A stretch of DNA of 64,000 bases from Siphonodentalium dalli (GCA_032622095.1 CP136069.1:108962278-109026277); one strand, 5' to 3'; positions 1 through 12,559 are shown, counted from the first letter of the stretch. Notes: generated from the sequence alone by a model not told the origin. Translations and numbers: made by a program.

Positions 1-41
1 CGGTGTTCTGAAAAAAGTACATGTGTTCCGGGGTCCCATTA

Positions 42-249
42 TATACCAAGCAATACCGAGCAATACCAAGCAATACCAAGCAGTAGACAAATAATGAAAA
101 TAGAAGGGTCGTAGAAGGTCATAGAAGGTTGTATGGACAGTGTAAGGGTTGTTTTATTTAATATTTTATGTATATTCGACCTATAAACCACTAACAACTA
201 AGCCTACGGATATTACTGCTTGGTATATAGGGTAAATACCAAGCAGTAA
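42..249. repeat. TACCAAGCA short repeats and a 13-bp inverted pair
   Basis: Positions 42-85 hold about four tandem copies of a 10-bp TACCAAGCAA unit. Positions 213-225 and 237-249 are perfect inverted arms (TTACTGCTTGGTA / TACCAAGCAGTAA) around an 11-nt loop. The same word recurs at 3336-3370. These are probably termini of an old DNA element, but the boundaries cannot be set. Confidence 0.6.
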
Positions 250-930
250 GGCCACTGGCTGTAAAATCCAATTAGACACAATATCTCGTAAACACTGTTA
301 AACTGCCACCATCCTTTATCTGGGCTTTGGACCAGCAGACTATAAGTCAGGCGGATTTAAAGATATGTTTTTGTTTTGCCATTCAGTTGGCTATCAAATA
401 AAGACACATCATCGAATTATTCATCACAAGTATTTAACATTTCCTTGAGGTTCCTTGTGTTTCTCCTGTTTTGAACCTAATTGACAGTATAAGCTATCTG
501 CACAGTACATTAGTTATTCTCCATTGTAGTTACATATAACACCACGCACAGTGCCTGAAGCCACTGACAATCTGAGCCAAAACACTACCAAAGACAAACA
601 CCTTGTAAAAAAATTGCCAAAAAAAAATAAACAAAGGTACACCAATGGCTGAGTACTGCACTTACGTCACTTTCTGACGTTTGTTTGAAATCGTTCTTGT
701 TTTTTTAGGTTTTTACTCTCTTTTTTTGGCTATAGCGGCTATAGCGACTGTCTTAGATATAGTCAACCGCCCGTCCGTTGAAGTTTGTGTTGATCTACTG
801 CTGGTCCATCACTATGTCTTGTAATCAAGTCTTGTAACTGTAGTAATTCCATTCGTTCTCTAATTGTATTATGTTATTGAGACTCTCACGGTTGTTATTT
901 GTTCAATGTTTAGTTATGACTGTGATGCAT
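250..930. other. Intronic/intergenic sequence, nothing recognised
   Basis: AT-rich sequence with short homopolymers. I see no exon-like open frame, no RNA gene and no clear repeat boundary. Confidence 0.5.
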
Positions 931-2861
931 TTTTAGCTCAACTTTACTTTGTAAAGTTTGAGCTATTGCCATGGCTTGGTATCCGTCTTCCGTGTGTGCG
1001 TGTGTGTGTATGTGTGTCTGTGTGTGATGCGTCAACAATTTCCTTTAGCACAGGCTACAGGTCGTACCTTTGGTCGGATCATTATAAAATTTGTCATGGC
1101 TGTTGACATTGACATGTAGATGGGAACGAGTCATTTTGGGTTCATTTGGGAAAAAAACATGGCCGCCAGTGGCCATCTTGGATTTCAATATTCAATCCAT
1201 TAGCACGGGCTACAGGTCGTACTGTTCGTCTGATCATCAGGAAATTTGTCATGGATGTTAATATTGACATGTAGATGGGAACGAGTAATTTTGGGGTTGT
1301 TCGGCCAAAAATCATGGCCACCGGCAGCCATCTTAGATTTTACTCTTGGCATGACTAAATTCTTTGGCACGGCCTACAGGTCGTACCTTTGGTCGGATTA
1401 TGATAAATTTATTCATGGATGTTAACAATGACATGTAGATGGGAACGAGTCATTTTGGGGTCATTCGGCAAAAAAAATGACCGCCAGCAGCCATTTTGGA
1501 TTTTACTCTTTGTATGACTAAATCCTTTAGCACGGGCTACAGGTCGTACCTTTAGTATGGTCACCTTGAAATTTGTCATGGCTGTTGAAATTGGAATGTA
1601 GATGGGAACGAGTCATTTTGGGGTCATTCGGACAAAAAACATGGCCGCCAGCGGCCATCTTGGATTTCAAAATTTAATCCATTAGCACGGGCCACAGGTC
1701 GTACTGTTCGTCTGATCATGATGAAATTTGTCATGGATGATAATATTGACATGTAGATGGGAACGAGTAATTTTGGGGTCATTCGGTCAAAAAACATGGC
1801 CACCAGCAGCCATCTTGGATTTTACTCTTTGTATGACTAAATCCTTTAGCACGGGCAACAGGTCCTACTTTTAGTCTGATCATCATAAAATTTGTCATGG
1901 ATATTAACAATGACATGTAGATGGGAACGAGTAATTTTGGGGTCATTCGGCCAAAAAACATGGTCGCCAGCAGCCATCTTGGATATTACTCTTTGTATGA
2001 CTAAATCCTTTAGCACGGGCTACAGGTCGTACCTTTAGTCTGATCATCATAAAATTTGTCATGGCTGTTGAAATTGGAATGTAGATGGGAACGAGTCATT
2101 TTGGGGTCATTCGGCAAAAAAACATGGCCGCCAGCAGCCATCTTGGATTTTACTCTTTGTATGACTAAATCCTTTAGCACGGGCTACAGGTCGTACCTTC
2201 AGTCTGATCATCATAAAATTTGTCATGGCTGTTGAAATTGGAATGTAGATGGGAACGAGTCATTTTGGGGTCATTCAGACAAAAAACATGGCCGCCAGTG
2301 GCCATCTTGGATTTCAAAATTTAATCCATTAGCACGGGCCACAGGTCGTACTGTTCGTCTGATCATCATGAAATTTGTCATGGATGATAATATTGACATG
2401 TAGATGGGAACGAGTAATTTTGGGGTCATTTGGCCAAAAAACATGGCCGCCAGCAGCCATCTTGGATTTTACTCTTTGTATGACTAAATTCCTTAGCACG
2501 GGCTGCAGGTCGTACCTTTAGTCTGATCATCATAAAATTTGTCATGGCTGTTGAAATTGACATGTAGATGGGAACGAGTCATTTTGGGGTTATTCGGCAT
2601 TAAAACATGGCTGCCAGTGGCCATTTTGGATTCTACTCTTTGCATGACTAAAGATATCAAATGTTTTTGAATTGTTGGAAAACATAGCCGCCAGCAACCA
2701 TCTTAGATTTTACTTTTATATACATGTATATATATATCTCTTCATGTTGATAAACTAGTATTAGACATTCAACTTTCCACATTCCTAATAACTCCATCGA
2801 CAGTATCACATTAAATTATTCCCTTTCCAAGTTGAGCTACAGTGTCATTGACACTTTCATT
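931..2861 (+). mobile_element. TAGCTCAACTT satellite element, copy 1 (HINE/Helentron-like)
   Basis: The head, from TTTTAGCTCAAC at 931, is itself a hairpin: GCTCAA-CTTTAC, loop TTT, GTAAAG-TTTGAGC. It is followed by a GTGTGTGC-rich run and about ten tandem units of ~164 or ~155 bp. Each unit holds CATGGCCGCCAG, CCATCTTGG, AGCACGGGCTACAGGTCGTA and GACATGTAGATGGGAACGAG. The tail carries AAGTTGAGCTA, the inverted match to the head, then the palindrome AGTGTCATTGACACT (ends near 2855) and TTCATT. This order (5' end, internal minisatellite, subterminal inverted repeat, 3' palindrome) is that of non-autonomous Helentron (HINE) elements and oyster 'pearl' elements. No protein is encoded; open frames inside are by-products of the repeat. 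The class is an inference, the structure is seen directly. Confidence 0.78.
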
Positions 2862-3141
2862 GTTCAACTACCTTTGTTTTCAATTTTGGCAACAAAGTTT
2901 CGGTCAAATACTTAATGTTATACACGTCCGAGATGTTATTTTGTTGTTCGATGTAAGCGTCGCTGTAGGCAATCGTCAATAAACAGTTGTCTTTAGAAAA
3001 TAGTCTTGTCATTACTTCATTAACTCGCTCTTTGCTTTCTTTTTTGCACATTTTAAACATAGAATTTGTTTTGTGTGTGCATAGAGTATGTGTCGAAAAT
3101 GGAAAACAGCCATTTATTGCTTTGAGCAACGCATCTTCGTC
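2857..3141 (-). pseudogene. Transposase fragment, probably MULE-type
   Basis: Read on the minus strand, the frame opens near 3141 with DEDALLKAINGCFPFSTHTL, continues through CTHKTN and ends ...YLTETLLPKLKTKVVEQ. The D-E-ALL-AI---FP-S-HLLC--H pattern is like the middle of MULE-superfamily transposases of animal DNA transposons (TD-E-AL--A----FP-A-HL-C--H). About 95 codons remain with no stop. Its 3' end abuts the end of satellite copy 1, which probably cut it off. The upstream coding part is missing. It could instead be another transposon-encoded protein; host function is unlikely. Confidence 0.5.
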
Positions 3142-4024
3142 ATTTCATTAACCACTGCTTACTGTAATACCACAGGGAAACCAACTAATATCCCGTAATA
3201 CCACAGCCAACGACTCAGGTGTCTTCTCATTATAAACTGCTTACTTTAATAACACGGCGACGCCATCAAACATCACACAATGGAGTAGAGCGACATTGTG
3301 ATTAATTGGATTTTATCACTGGCGCTGTATATACGCTATATACCAAGCACTAATTTACCAAGCACTAATTTCTGGTGGCTACCGTTTTTGGCGTTTAATA
3401 AGTCGAAAATAGATATAATATTAACCCTTTGAACCCGTAACACCGATATTTAGGTGCAAACGAACCGTGACTATATCCCGTAACACCGATATTTCAGTGC
3501 AGCGACGACATTATTCGGTAGCAAATTTATATATAGTATAACGAGCGTCAGACCCACTGATTTATATTTAAATTGCTCCCACATATGTCAGCGGCGCCCA
3601 TGGTGCGTATGGAATGGTTGACCACTAGTATCGGGTAGAAATATATGCGCATGCGCATAGCATATAATCTACAAAAACATACAATATTTTAAGCGAACTG
3701 TGCCGCTATATTTACGGCATATAATTTCGTGTTCCCCGTGTGTGTACAGAACAGACATAATTTAGACACACAATTTCAGTTTAAATTACCCTCGCGTATA
3801 TTAACCAGTGTTCTGCTACATAAGGGGAAGGGTCTATCGCATATGAAGTTGATTTATTCGCGCATGCGCAGACTAGCGCAATGACAAATAAATGGTTTAT
3901 AACGTACTTATACACGACATACCCATTAATATATATATTTAAATTGGCCTATTGAAGTCAGCGCTGGCAAAGGTAAATAATATTGTTTTTTCCCCGAATA
4001 ACGATTAGATAGGAATACCGGTGT
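3142..4024. other. Intronic sequence with old repeat ends
   Basis: No gene is seen. TTAACCCTTTGAACCC at 3422-3437 followed by two copies of CCCGTAACACCGATATTT resembles one end of a piggyBac-like element, but no matching inverted end was found in the window. Confidence 0.35.
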
Positions 4025-4835
4025 AACAGTTTATCTCCCCCCCCCCCCCCTGGGTATCTTCCCCCCCACTCATATATTTTTTTTTTCTCACTTATTTTAT
4101 ATTATTATGGTAAGAAATGCCGAGAAAACTATTAAATTTTTTTTTAACTTAACCCCTCACACAATAGCATAAATATGTCAATATATTACCTTACGATTTT
4201 ATCGTTTATTTTGCTTTATATTGTCATGAAATGGCGAGAAATTAACTTTATATGAGAACAATTTAATAGAGTAAGAATTTGGGGTGGGGGGAAATATCCA
4301 GGCCTGAGTATCTTCCCCCCCCACCCAGTGGCTATATATGACAAAAATTAAACGTATGATTTATTGCTTAATTTGATTTATATAGTTATGAAATGGCGAG
4401 AAATTAACTTTATATGAGCCAAATTTGATAGAGTCAGAATTTGGGGTGGGGGGGGGGAAATACCCAGGCCATTTTTTCATATGTAGGCGCTGGGTGGGGG
4501 GGGGGGGGGGGAGATACTCAGGCCTGGGTATCTTCCCCCCCCACCCCAAATCTTACTCTATCAAATTTTGCTCATATATAGTTAATTTCTCGCCATTTCA
4601 TGACTATATAAAGCAAATTGGGGGGGGGGGGGGGGGGGAGATACTCAGGCCTGGGTATCTTCCCCCCCACCCCAAATTCTTACTCTATCAAATTTTGCTC
4701 ATATAAAGTTAATTTCTCGCCATATCATAACTATAACTATATAAAGCAAATTAAGAAATAAAATCATACGTTTAATTTTTGTCATATGTAGGTGCTGGGT
4801 TGGGGCAAGATACTCAGGCCTGGGTATCTCCCCCC
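4025..4835. repeat. Inverted array of G/C-run units
   Basis: Several copies, in alternating orientation, of a ~100-bp unit join a C-run or G-run (about 7 to 20 bases) to GGGTATCTTCCCCCCCA, ATTCTTACTCTATCAAATTT and GTTAATTTCTCGCCAT. G-runs at 4441-4457, 4496-4511 and 4620-4638 could form quadruplexes. The array runs into the assembly gap, which such homopolymers may have caused. Confidence 0.75.
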
Positions 4836-4935
4836 NNNNNNNNNNNNNNNNNNNNNNNNNNNNNNNNNNNNNNNNNNNNNNNNNNNNNNNNNNNNNNNNN
4901 NNNNNNNNNNNNNNNNNNNNNNNNNNNNNNNNNNN
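4836..4935. other. Assembly gap (100 N)
   Basis: Exactly 100 N, a conventional placeholder for a gap of unknown size. Sequence directly before it is a C-run, and sequence after it is unrelated. Confidence 0.99.
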
Positions 4936-5289
4936 TCAGCCAATCGCACAACGAATAGATAAACAGTGAAGAAATATCATAATAGATCTGAATAGATTGC
5001 CGATAAAATACGTTAATATGCTAAACAATTAGTAATAATTGAATGAGTATTGGATGAGTATGCAGATTATGCTAAAATGGTAAATGATATGACAATCAAT
5101 GATGATTAAAGTGAAATTTGATGAGATGAAAGTGGAGTGAAAATGATAAATTTATGTGCAAATGTAAAGTACGGAATCGGAAAGGAAATAGAAGTATTTC
5201 TGATGAGGGACATGAGGATAATTGTTACTGCCAATTAGTCTAATAATACCTAATACCTAAAACAATGCAAATAAACTACTATTGGAATT
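4936..5289. other. AT-rich intron, nothing recognised
   Basis: No coding potential or repeat boundary that I can support. Confidence 0.4.
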
Positions 5290-5686
5290 TTTTTTTTCGA
5301 TGGATCATCTAGGCCCTAGATCTATGTATAACAAAAATCCAACATAAAACGTCTCAATCGGTACCGATTTCACGAGTGTCTTTGCGACTGCGGCGTTCAC
5401 TTTTTCATACAACAACAAATCAAACGTTAAAAGTTTCAATCGGTACCGATTTCACCGATTGACTTACCGACTGTGACGTAATGCGTTCACTTTTGGATTT
5501 TGATCGGTAGAATCGGTACCGATTTTACCGTTCATGACTCTACTAACATGATTACGCTCTCCGACTTACCGATTGTTTTCCGATTCAAAAGACTTTAATA
5601 CAATCGGTAAATAGCAATCGGTACCGATTGTAGTTTTTAGATGACCTAAGGGGTCATCTAAAAACTACAATCGGTACCGATTGCTC
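5290..5686. repeat. AATCGGTACCGATT-rich element with 34-bp hairpin
   Basis: The palindromic word AATCGGTACCGATT recurs through the region. At 5613-5646 and 5652-5685 two 34-nt arms are perfectly complementary around a 5-nt loop. This looks like the end of a palindromic mini-element, or two copies of one end joined head to head. Confidence 0.75.
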
Positions 5687-7632
5687 ATATTTGTTCAAAT
5701 GACTTCACTGGGTCAAATAGTTGCGAAGCCAGGGCCATAACTCTTTCCCTCCATAGTAATTCTTAAAACAACTTCTTCACCATTGCTATTAGGCCAATGG
5801 GTTCATATTTGGTATGAAGGGTCCTTGGTTGACTGGAGTTCAGATTTGTTCAAATGAGGTCACTGGGTCTAATGTGGGCAGAACCAGGGACATAATTCAA
5901 AAAAACAAATAAACAAACAAATTCAGATTGAACTCCTTGCTCAATAAAAAATAATAAGTATCAAAGAAAAGAAAGAAAACATTTTTTTTTTTAAATAAAG
6001 TTTTATTTTTTAATTTAATTTGGATTCAACTCCTTGCACAATGATTTATTTTTTATTTTTGAATCTTGTTAAAAGATATGAAAAACTATTGCCATTATAA
6101 CTTCCCCAGGGGTACCTAGAGTCTCAACATCAAATTTGGTTTTAAATCACTTAAAAATCCAGAACATATGAAAACAGCACATAGCTTTCTGAGATATAGG
6201 AGTACACAGAATGTTTACTTAATAACAGCATATAAGTCACAAAGGTGATAATAAATACATTATAGCAGCTGTGATTGAAATTAAACCTGCTTGTTGTGAC
6301 AGCTCTGTGTGGAATATCCCATACTTTTGGTTACCAATAACCGGCATATGCCATGCCTGTGTCACAATTTGAGCTGTTTTTATATAAATGGCCCAGAATG
6401 GCTATGATAACTAACAATCCACATTCTTAAGTATGTTGTATTCATAGAGACATATGTTGCCAAGTGTGATTCTGACATTAAAAATAAATATCTGTGTTCT
6501 AACACAATTACATATATCGGAAACTTAGTTCATCTGAGACATGATGCAAGTCTCTGGTGGACATATAGTCAAGTCAGAATTGAGTTATATTAGGTGACTG
6601 AGTTTTAGATTTGGGGTCACTGAGTCAAAAAGTTGCGGAGCTTGGGAGGGGGGCATAACTCTTTCCATCCATAGTAATTCTTAAAACATCTTCTCAAGAA
6701 CCATCAGACCTATTCAGCTAAAATTTGGTATGGAGGGTCCTAAGGTGACTGGGATACATTTTTTTCAAATGGTATTCAGAGTCCTTGGATGACAGGTATG
6801 CAGATTTGTTCACCAGTTCAAATAGGGGTTGAGCCAGGTAAGCAACATGTTCCCTCTCTAGTATTTCTTAAAACACCTTCTCAAGAACCATCAGGCCTAT
6901 TCAGCATATATTGGTATGGATGGTTTTTGTGTGACTGTGATTCAGATTTGTTCAAATTGGATCACTTGGTCAAATAGGGGCAGAGCCAGGGACATAACTC
7001 TTTACCTCAATATAGTTATTCTTAAAACATCTTCTCAAGAATCATTTAGCATAGTTTAATAGCTTATATTTTGCATGGAGGGTCCTTTAATAGGTGACTG
7101 GGATTCAGATTTGTTCAAATAGGGTCACCAGGTCAAATAGGGGTTAGACCAGGGACATAACTCTTCCCCCATGTTAGTTCTAAAAACGTCTTCTCCTCAA
7201 GAGTCATTAGGCCATTTAGCCTATATATAGTATGGAGGCTCATCGGGTGACTGGCTTACATATCTGTTAAAATATGTTAAATTGGCTTTTGTGTGTAGGT
7301 TCCATGGAGAGTTTGGATTCAAATAGCTTGAGCTATCAGTTGTAAAGTGTGCAAAGGAATTTTTACAAACTTGGGAGTGTGTTTGCTTAAGTTGGGAGGG
7401 GACGGACAGGCTATGGATTATATGGGATGGGAGGTATCATGGGCTGCAGTTGAAAATTTCAAGGTGGATACCCCACTGCTTAACGGAGACCCTCTAGCTA
7501 TGTTCTTGTTTAGAACTACTTGTTTTTATGTGATTTTGACAAGGACTGACTCTTATGGTGTTCAGAGTCCCAGTCTTCTCAGTCTTTACAGTCTGGAAAG
7601 CGACCCACAGTCATTGACTGTCTTTGTTATTT
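5687..7632 (+). mobile_element. AGCTCACC-family satellite element, copy 1
   Basis: Degenerate ~140-bp tandem units (words: ATAACTCTTTCC, ATTCTTAAAAC, GGTATGGAGGGTCC, TTCAAATAGGGTCA) fill 5690-5940 and 6590-7260. AAGTCTCTGGTGGACATATAGTC near 6549 matches the head of the relative at 46714. The tail ends GCGACCCACAG with the perfect palindrome ACAGTCATTGACTGT (7607-7621) and CTTTGTT, identical in layout to the copy ending near 50180. No protein is encoded. Confidence 0.65.
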
Positions 7633-7663
7633 GAAGAATCTATTATTGTGTTATGTTTTCATT

Positions 7664-7960
7664 ATACCCCCACTTTCGAAGAAAATGGGGGGTATACTGG
7701 ATTGACTGCGTCTGTCCGTCCGTCACACTTTCTCCCTCCGAATTATATATATTTCTGTTCCTCGAATTTCCTAATGACAAGTCCCGTAATTTCTACACAA
7801 ATTTAGTGAAATAGCTTCTCGGAATCTGTCTCGAATCATTTTGTTGGTCCCATTTTACATGATAATCCATTTGCCAAATTTGTTGTACGTTTTGTGTTTC
7901 TTGACGTCGATTTGTTTCACTTTTAGTCATTAAAATACGGAGTGTTCTTACAAGACTGTT
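7664..7960 (+). mobile_element. ATACCCCC hairpin-headed element, truncated
   Basis: Head hairpin ATACCCCC (7664-7671) / GGGGGGTAT (7687-7695), then TACTGGATTGACTG and a short GTCCGTCC run. The body decays after about 300 bp and no tail was found. Confidence 0.6.
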
Positions 7961-8719
7961 ACTATGCGTGACGTCACGATCAGATCTCTTCAGAATATGC
8001 TAGCTACCAGGCAATGCACAATATTAGTTTTCAGTATCTTGTTTTTTGAAAATATTGTATCATTGCCACCCATGTACCTGGGCTAAATATCAGGTCATCA
8101 GCATTTAAAGCTATTATTTATGCATTGTCCATTCACTCAATGTTGCTATTCATGTTTTTGTGTGCAGCAGATATGTGTAACATGAGGGAGAAGGGCTAAA
8201 CGCGGTGATGCGGTTGCAGAAAACGTAGTATGTTTCCCGCATATGTGGCCTCAGTGATTATATAAGCAAATATTATTTCCAGGTATGCAGAGGCAATTTT
8301 GGTTAAAGGAATTAGTCTGTCAAAAAAATATATTTTTTATCGTCATAATACTAATAATATATGTCTAACATACCCATTTTGCCAAGAAAATTCAAAATCG
8401 AGCAGATAGTATTTTTATTATTATGATACTAAAAACATCGCGGAAATATCCGAAGTGAAAGTCACGTGAGTGCGATCACAGGGCTACAATGCGGTCACAT
8501 GACCGATCATCTGCATCGGCGCTTACCGGTGACAGCGGTCACGGTGGAGCTTGAAATAATTCTGCCAATTGCGTAATGAGTTGATAAATTACGTATAAAA
8601 TATAGCAGTCGCCGGTTATTTACCTAGGCCTTTACGATAAATAGCGATCACGGAATAATACTGTTTGAATGTGCTGACTTATGAACTGCATTTGCTAGAA
8701 TGTTGGATTATATAACGAA
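7961..8719. other. Intronic sequence, nothing recognised
   Basis: No exon-like frame, RNA gene or clear repeat. Confidence 0.4.
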
Positions 8720-9504
8720 CTAGAAGGTGACCCGACTTCGTCCGGGCTTTGACCTTGAATTGACCATTTTGAAGGTCAAGGTCAGGTGGGGTCAAACACC
8801 AACACCCCAAAAATGGTGGAAATCGGCCCAGCGGATACCGGGAAATCGGCCTAGCGGATACCGAGATACCCTATGCATCAAATTTTGTCCGTAAAAATCC
8901 GCCAGTTTAACCCGATTTGATTTCCACTCAAGTATATAAACGCGCCTCATATACACATGCTCATTAATTATCAAGTTTCAACGTAAAGATAAATTACCAT
9001 CGGTGCCCGAGATATCGCCAAGACGTCTGAAACAGTCAAATGCATCGGCCGGTTAAGCGTTAACGTGATCTAACGTTATGACCTCTAACGACGTCATAGA
9101 AGTTACGCATTGTTTTTATCCTGATGGAAGATAGTACCACTTCTTCCTGATAATTGAGGCAGATAACTAAAACGGATACATACGCATTATATATCGTTGG
9201 AAAGAGGAAACATGAAAGATTCTCACAGTGTCATTATTATGACTGGCATTTTATTATTCGCGCTGTTTCGAATCGATTTGTAAGCACCGAACTCAAATGA
9301 AAGTCCCGTAACACAGCGTAAAAACAGATTTGACCTCGGCACGTGAAAAGTTGACCTCGGATCTGAAAATCAATAGGCCCATGTTCGTTCCCGGGTCGAA
9401 TTACGTGTCCGTACCAAGTTTGGTCGAAATCGGTCCAGCCGTGTTCGAGTCCATCGCGAACACACACACACACACACAGATCTTCCAAAATATATAATAG
9501 ATAA
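8720..9504 (+). mobile_element. CTAGAAGGTGACCCGACTTCG interspersed repeat
   Basis: Starts CTAGAAGGTGACCCGACTTC, GTCCGGGCTTTGACC, and ends with a (CA)n run (about 9459-9478), AGATCTTCCAAAATATATAAT and an AT-rich end. The middle contains TCGAAATCGGTCCAGC-type words. It has the look of a dispersed non-autonomous element with a microsatellite near the 3' end; no coding frame and no class assignment. Confidence 0.5.
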
Positions 9505-9994
9505 TGATGGCTAAAATGCACTTTGTGGCGATAAAAGTTGTGTGAAATGAGATTAATTTATGCAGAAATGCAATGAGCGAGCGGAATTTCGTGCGAAACT
9601 AATTTAACTGTTTCTGAAAGAATACAAGTTAGGCCATATAGCTTCTTCTTCGTTGTATGGTACCAATTTCGGAAGCTAGTTTTAATACGCACTAGTGTCA
9701 TCCCGTTGTGCGATATAGGAGTACAATTAAACACAAATGGGGTCTGATTAAAAAGGTGGTGGTTATTATACTAGAACATGTATCATGATGGCTTATATTC
9801 ATCATAATAATGTTCCTGTCTGTTTCTTCACACGAAACATATTGTGTGGAGAAGTGCACGACTGTGTACAGCTTCCTTCCAGTCAAGATCGATAAGTGCG
9901 TAAACAAAATAATTCACTCGAATACACAACAGACTGTCGAAACTACAATAATTATAAATTAGGCTGCAGTTTGGCATAACAACATTTTTTTTAA
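9505..9994. other. Intronic sequence, nothing recognised
   Basis: AT-rich, no supported feature. Confidence 0.4.
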
Positions 9995-10470
9995 TTGAAG
10001 GCTAGCCTGGCATTGTTTTTGTCCCTCGTCCGTCCGTCCATCACACTTTTGAGTACCTTCATGGTGTAATCAACTCCTCCTACAGTTTTCATCCTAGAGA
10101 TTTGTAACTTCAGAATATTGTTGCCCATATATTGAAGATGTGCAACATGTATATAGATGACGGAAAAATTATTTTTTGACGGAGTAATTAACCCTTTTTG
10201 ACTTAGAAAATTTCAACATTTTTTAGAATTTTCTGTATGAGGGTACCTTCGTTGTGTAATCAACTCCTCGTACAGTTTTGATCGTAGATATTTGAAACTT
10301 CAGAGTATTGTTACCCACATATTGGAGATGTGCAACATGTATATAGATGACGGAATGGTTTTTTTTTTTTACGGAGTTATTAACCCTTTTCAACTTTTTT
10401 AATTTCTTCAACAAAGCGGCATCGACTTGCCACGTTTTCGGGGGACACTGTGGTCTGCTTTTATTCAGTT
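9995..10470 (+). mobile_element. GTCC-headed element related to the 53.2-kb family
   Basis: A degenerate head (GTCCCTCGTCCGTCCGTCC, about 10021) is followed by two ~180-bp units with TACCTTC-TGGTGTAATCAACTCCTC, TACAGTTTT, GCAACATGTATATAGATGA and GACTTAGAAAATTT. The tail GGGGGACACTGTGGTCTGC near 10440-10458 parallels GGGGGACATGTGGTCTGC at 54166-54182. Confidence 0.6.
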
Positions 10471-10559
10471 TGTGTTTGTTCGTTTTTTTTTTCGTTTTAT
10501 TTCACGTTTTGATGGCAGATATTAACTTTCTAGAGAGGAGTTTTTTTTAATTGTTAGCC

Positions 10560-10935
10560 TAGAAAAAATCCAATGATTGCCTCCACTAAAGAGCGTCCAT
10601 GTTTTCATCGCGGTATAGACAATAAAGAGCGTTCTCAATTATGAGAGTGCTCTATTTTGATATGTCATGGGTGATTTTGTATATGGTGTTGTGACATTTA
10701 AATATAAAGAGCGTCCATGCTTCCGTCTTCCAAAAGCGTTAGAAATACAGAGCGTTCTAATAATTACACACTGTGTTGTCTTTTTGGAGGTACTTAATAA
10801 TGGATCGCTAGCCCGCCCACAACCGAACACACTACATCTACTAAAGCATCTTGGCATATGTGGAGATGACAGATACTCGGGATATTTATATCGAAAGTAA
10901 AAAAAAAAAACACACAAAAAAAAAAAAAAAAAAAC
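10560..10935. repeat. AAAGAGCGT(C/T)C repeats with A-runs
   Basis: The word AAAGAGCGT recurs about four times, with an inverted pair GAGCGTTCTCA / TGAGAGTGCTC around 10627-10652. The same word in reverse (ACGCTCTTTAT) occurs at 36820, 39697 and 39787. It ends in two A-runs (10901-10935). Probably pieces of an old DNA element. Confidence 0.4.
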
Positions 10936-11427
10936 ATAAGCGCCTAAATAGAGTTAACATTATTCAGCACAGTGTTTATATAACATTTGGGCGCTTCTTA
11001 TGTATGACCAGGAAAATGGGATCATCCGTCGCCCTTTATATTCACTTTGTGGCATTTACAGTGCAAACAAGTTTGCGACTGACACTGATAAATAGTAACT
11101 GAGTGATTACAAATCACCGAGTGAATACGAGACAATCAAAGCACTAATTACTGCCATCTATTCACCAAAGCAGACACGTGCCGGCATGTTATTAATGGCT
11201 ACAAAAACAACCATTCTAGGTGCTACTAATTACTTTATTCACATAGTTATTGTCTTCTATTCCAGATAAACGACTCCGCATTTTAGTATCGGCTGACTTA
11301 CGATTACGTCATCGTAGTCAGCATAATAAACTCCGGCTCCAAATCTGTGTTTTTAATTTGCTCTCCCACAACTACGTCACTCGTAGTTTAGTCACGGAAA
11401 TCTCCGAATACCGGTGGTGGTATTGTT
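10936..11427. other. Intronic sequence with an old repeat
   Basis: No gene seen. 11270-11427 (CGACTCCGCATTTTA ... ACCGGTGGTGGTATT) resembles 44069-44220 (CGATTCCGCATTTTA ... ACCGGTGGGGGTATT), so it is an old dispersed repeat. Confidence 0.4.
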
Positions 11428-11431
11428 TATT

Positions 11432-12030
11432 ATGCCCCCGATCTCCGATGGAGATTTGGGGGTATATAGTGGAGCCCTCCGTCCGTCCTTCCGTCCGTAC
11501 GAACGTTTCAACTCATAACTTTGGTTTCGCTAACTCAATTCAGTTGATCTTTGGTATGCTAATAGACCAGCCGGGGGGGGGGGGGGGACAAAATTTCCCC
11601 ATAACTGCGGTTTCGTCCGCCCATTTTTTCCAGAGTTACGCCCCTTTTTGGACTTAGAAAATTCAGTTTTCTGTGGCATACAAACGTTTCAACTCATAAC
11701 TTTGGTTTCGCTAATTCAATTCAGTTGATCTTTGGTATACCAATAGACCAGCCGGGGGGACAAGATTTCCCCATAGCCGTGGTTTCGTCCGCCCATTTTT
11801 TCCAGAGTTACGCCCCTTTTTGGACTTAGAAAATTCAGGTTTTCTGCTACTTTTTTTGGTTTCCAGATGATAACTTGATTTTGGATTGTTTATTTGCAAA
11901 ACCTGTTTTGTGTATTACCAATATCGCAATACAGGTCAAGGTAAAATTTCGGTTCAATCGGATAATTTTTGTGAGAGTTATGACCCTTTTTCGACTTAAA
12001 AAATTCAGCTAATATAAAACAACATGTGGC
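11432..12030 (+). mobile_element. ATGCCCCC hairpin-headed element, truncated
   Basis: The head folds as ATGCCCCC-g-ATCTCC / GGAGAT-tt-GGGGGTAT (11432-11465). It is followed by CCGTCCGTCCTTCCGTCC and tandem units of 181 bp (ACGTTTCAACTCATAAC at 11503 and 11684), each ending CGCCCCTTTTTGGACTTAGA. A third, diverged unit follows; no 3' palindrome was found. Confidence 0.65.
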
Positions 12031-12559
12031 ATTTTTATAGCGCTTTATATAACCAGAAAGTTTCTCTGATTGTACAGTCGGGGGTCATTTTAATCACAAC
12101 AGGGAGGGCTTTCCGATTGCGTTTTGTAGTTTCTAGACCGAATAAATCCTTTAAGTTGAACCATTATTGAAGATAGTCTATGGTACTCCTTTGTATTTTG
12201 ATAAACTGTCCATAGTAGACCTCCATGCATGAATATTGTGATAAAAGCAAAATATTCGTTTTTCATCTCTTGAACAGAGGCAACAACTGCTACTCTCTTA
12301 AGACACGGACAATACGATCATACTATCATACTGCTCTACAGTAGTGAATTTTGACCGATTTGATGTTTTTAATAGATATAAAAATAAATTATGATCGGTA
12401 AATTTCGTGAGACAGATCTGAGCACATATATTTCTGCTTCTAGAAAAAGTCACATCATCAATAAATCCCTATTAAATCCCACTTAACTGTCCAAAACCTC
12501 CCCCGTGTTGGGTGACCTGTCTGATGTTTCCAAGTTAGCCTAATCTAATGGCCTGAATT
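12031..12559. other. Intronic sequence, nothing recognised
   Basis: No supported feature. Confidence 0.35.

Noticed and set aside
9459-9478. (CA)n run as an independent microsatellite locus
   Set aside because: It is the usual 3' part of the GGTGACCCGACTTCG repeat rather than a separate feature.
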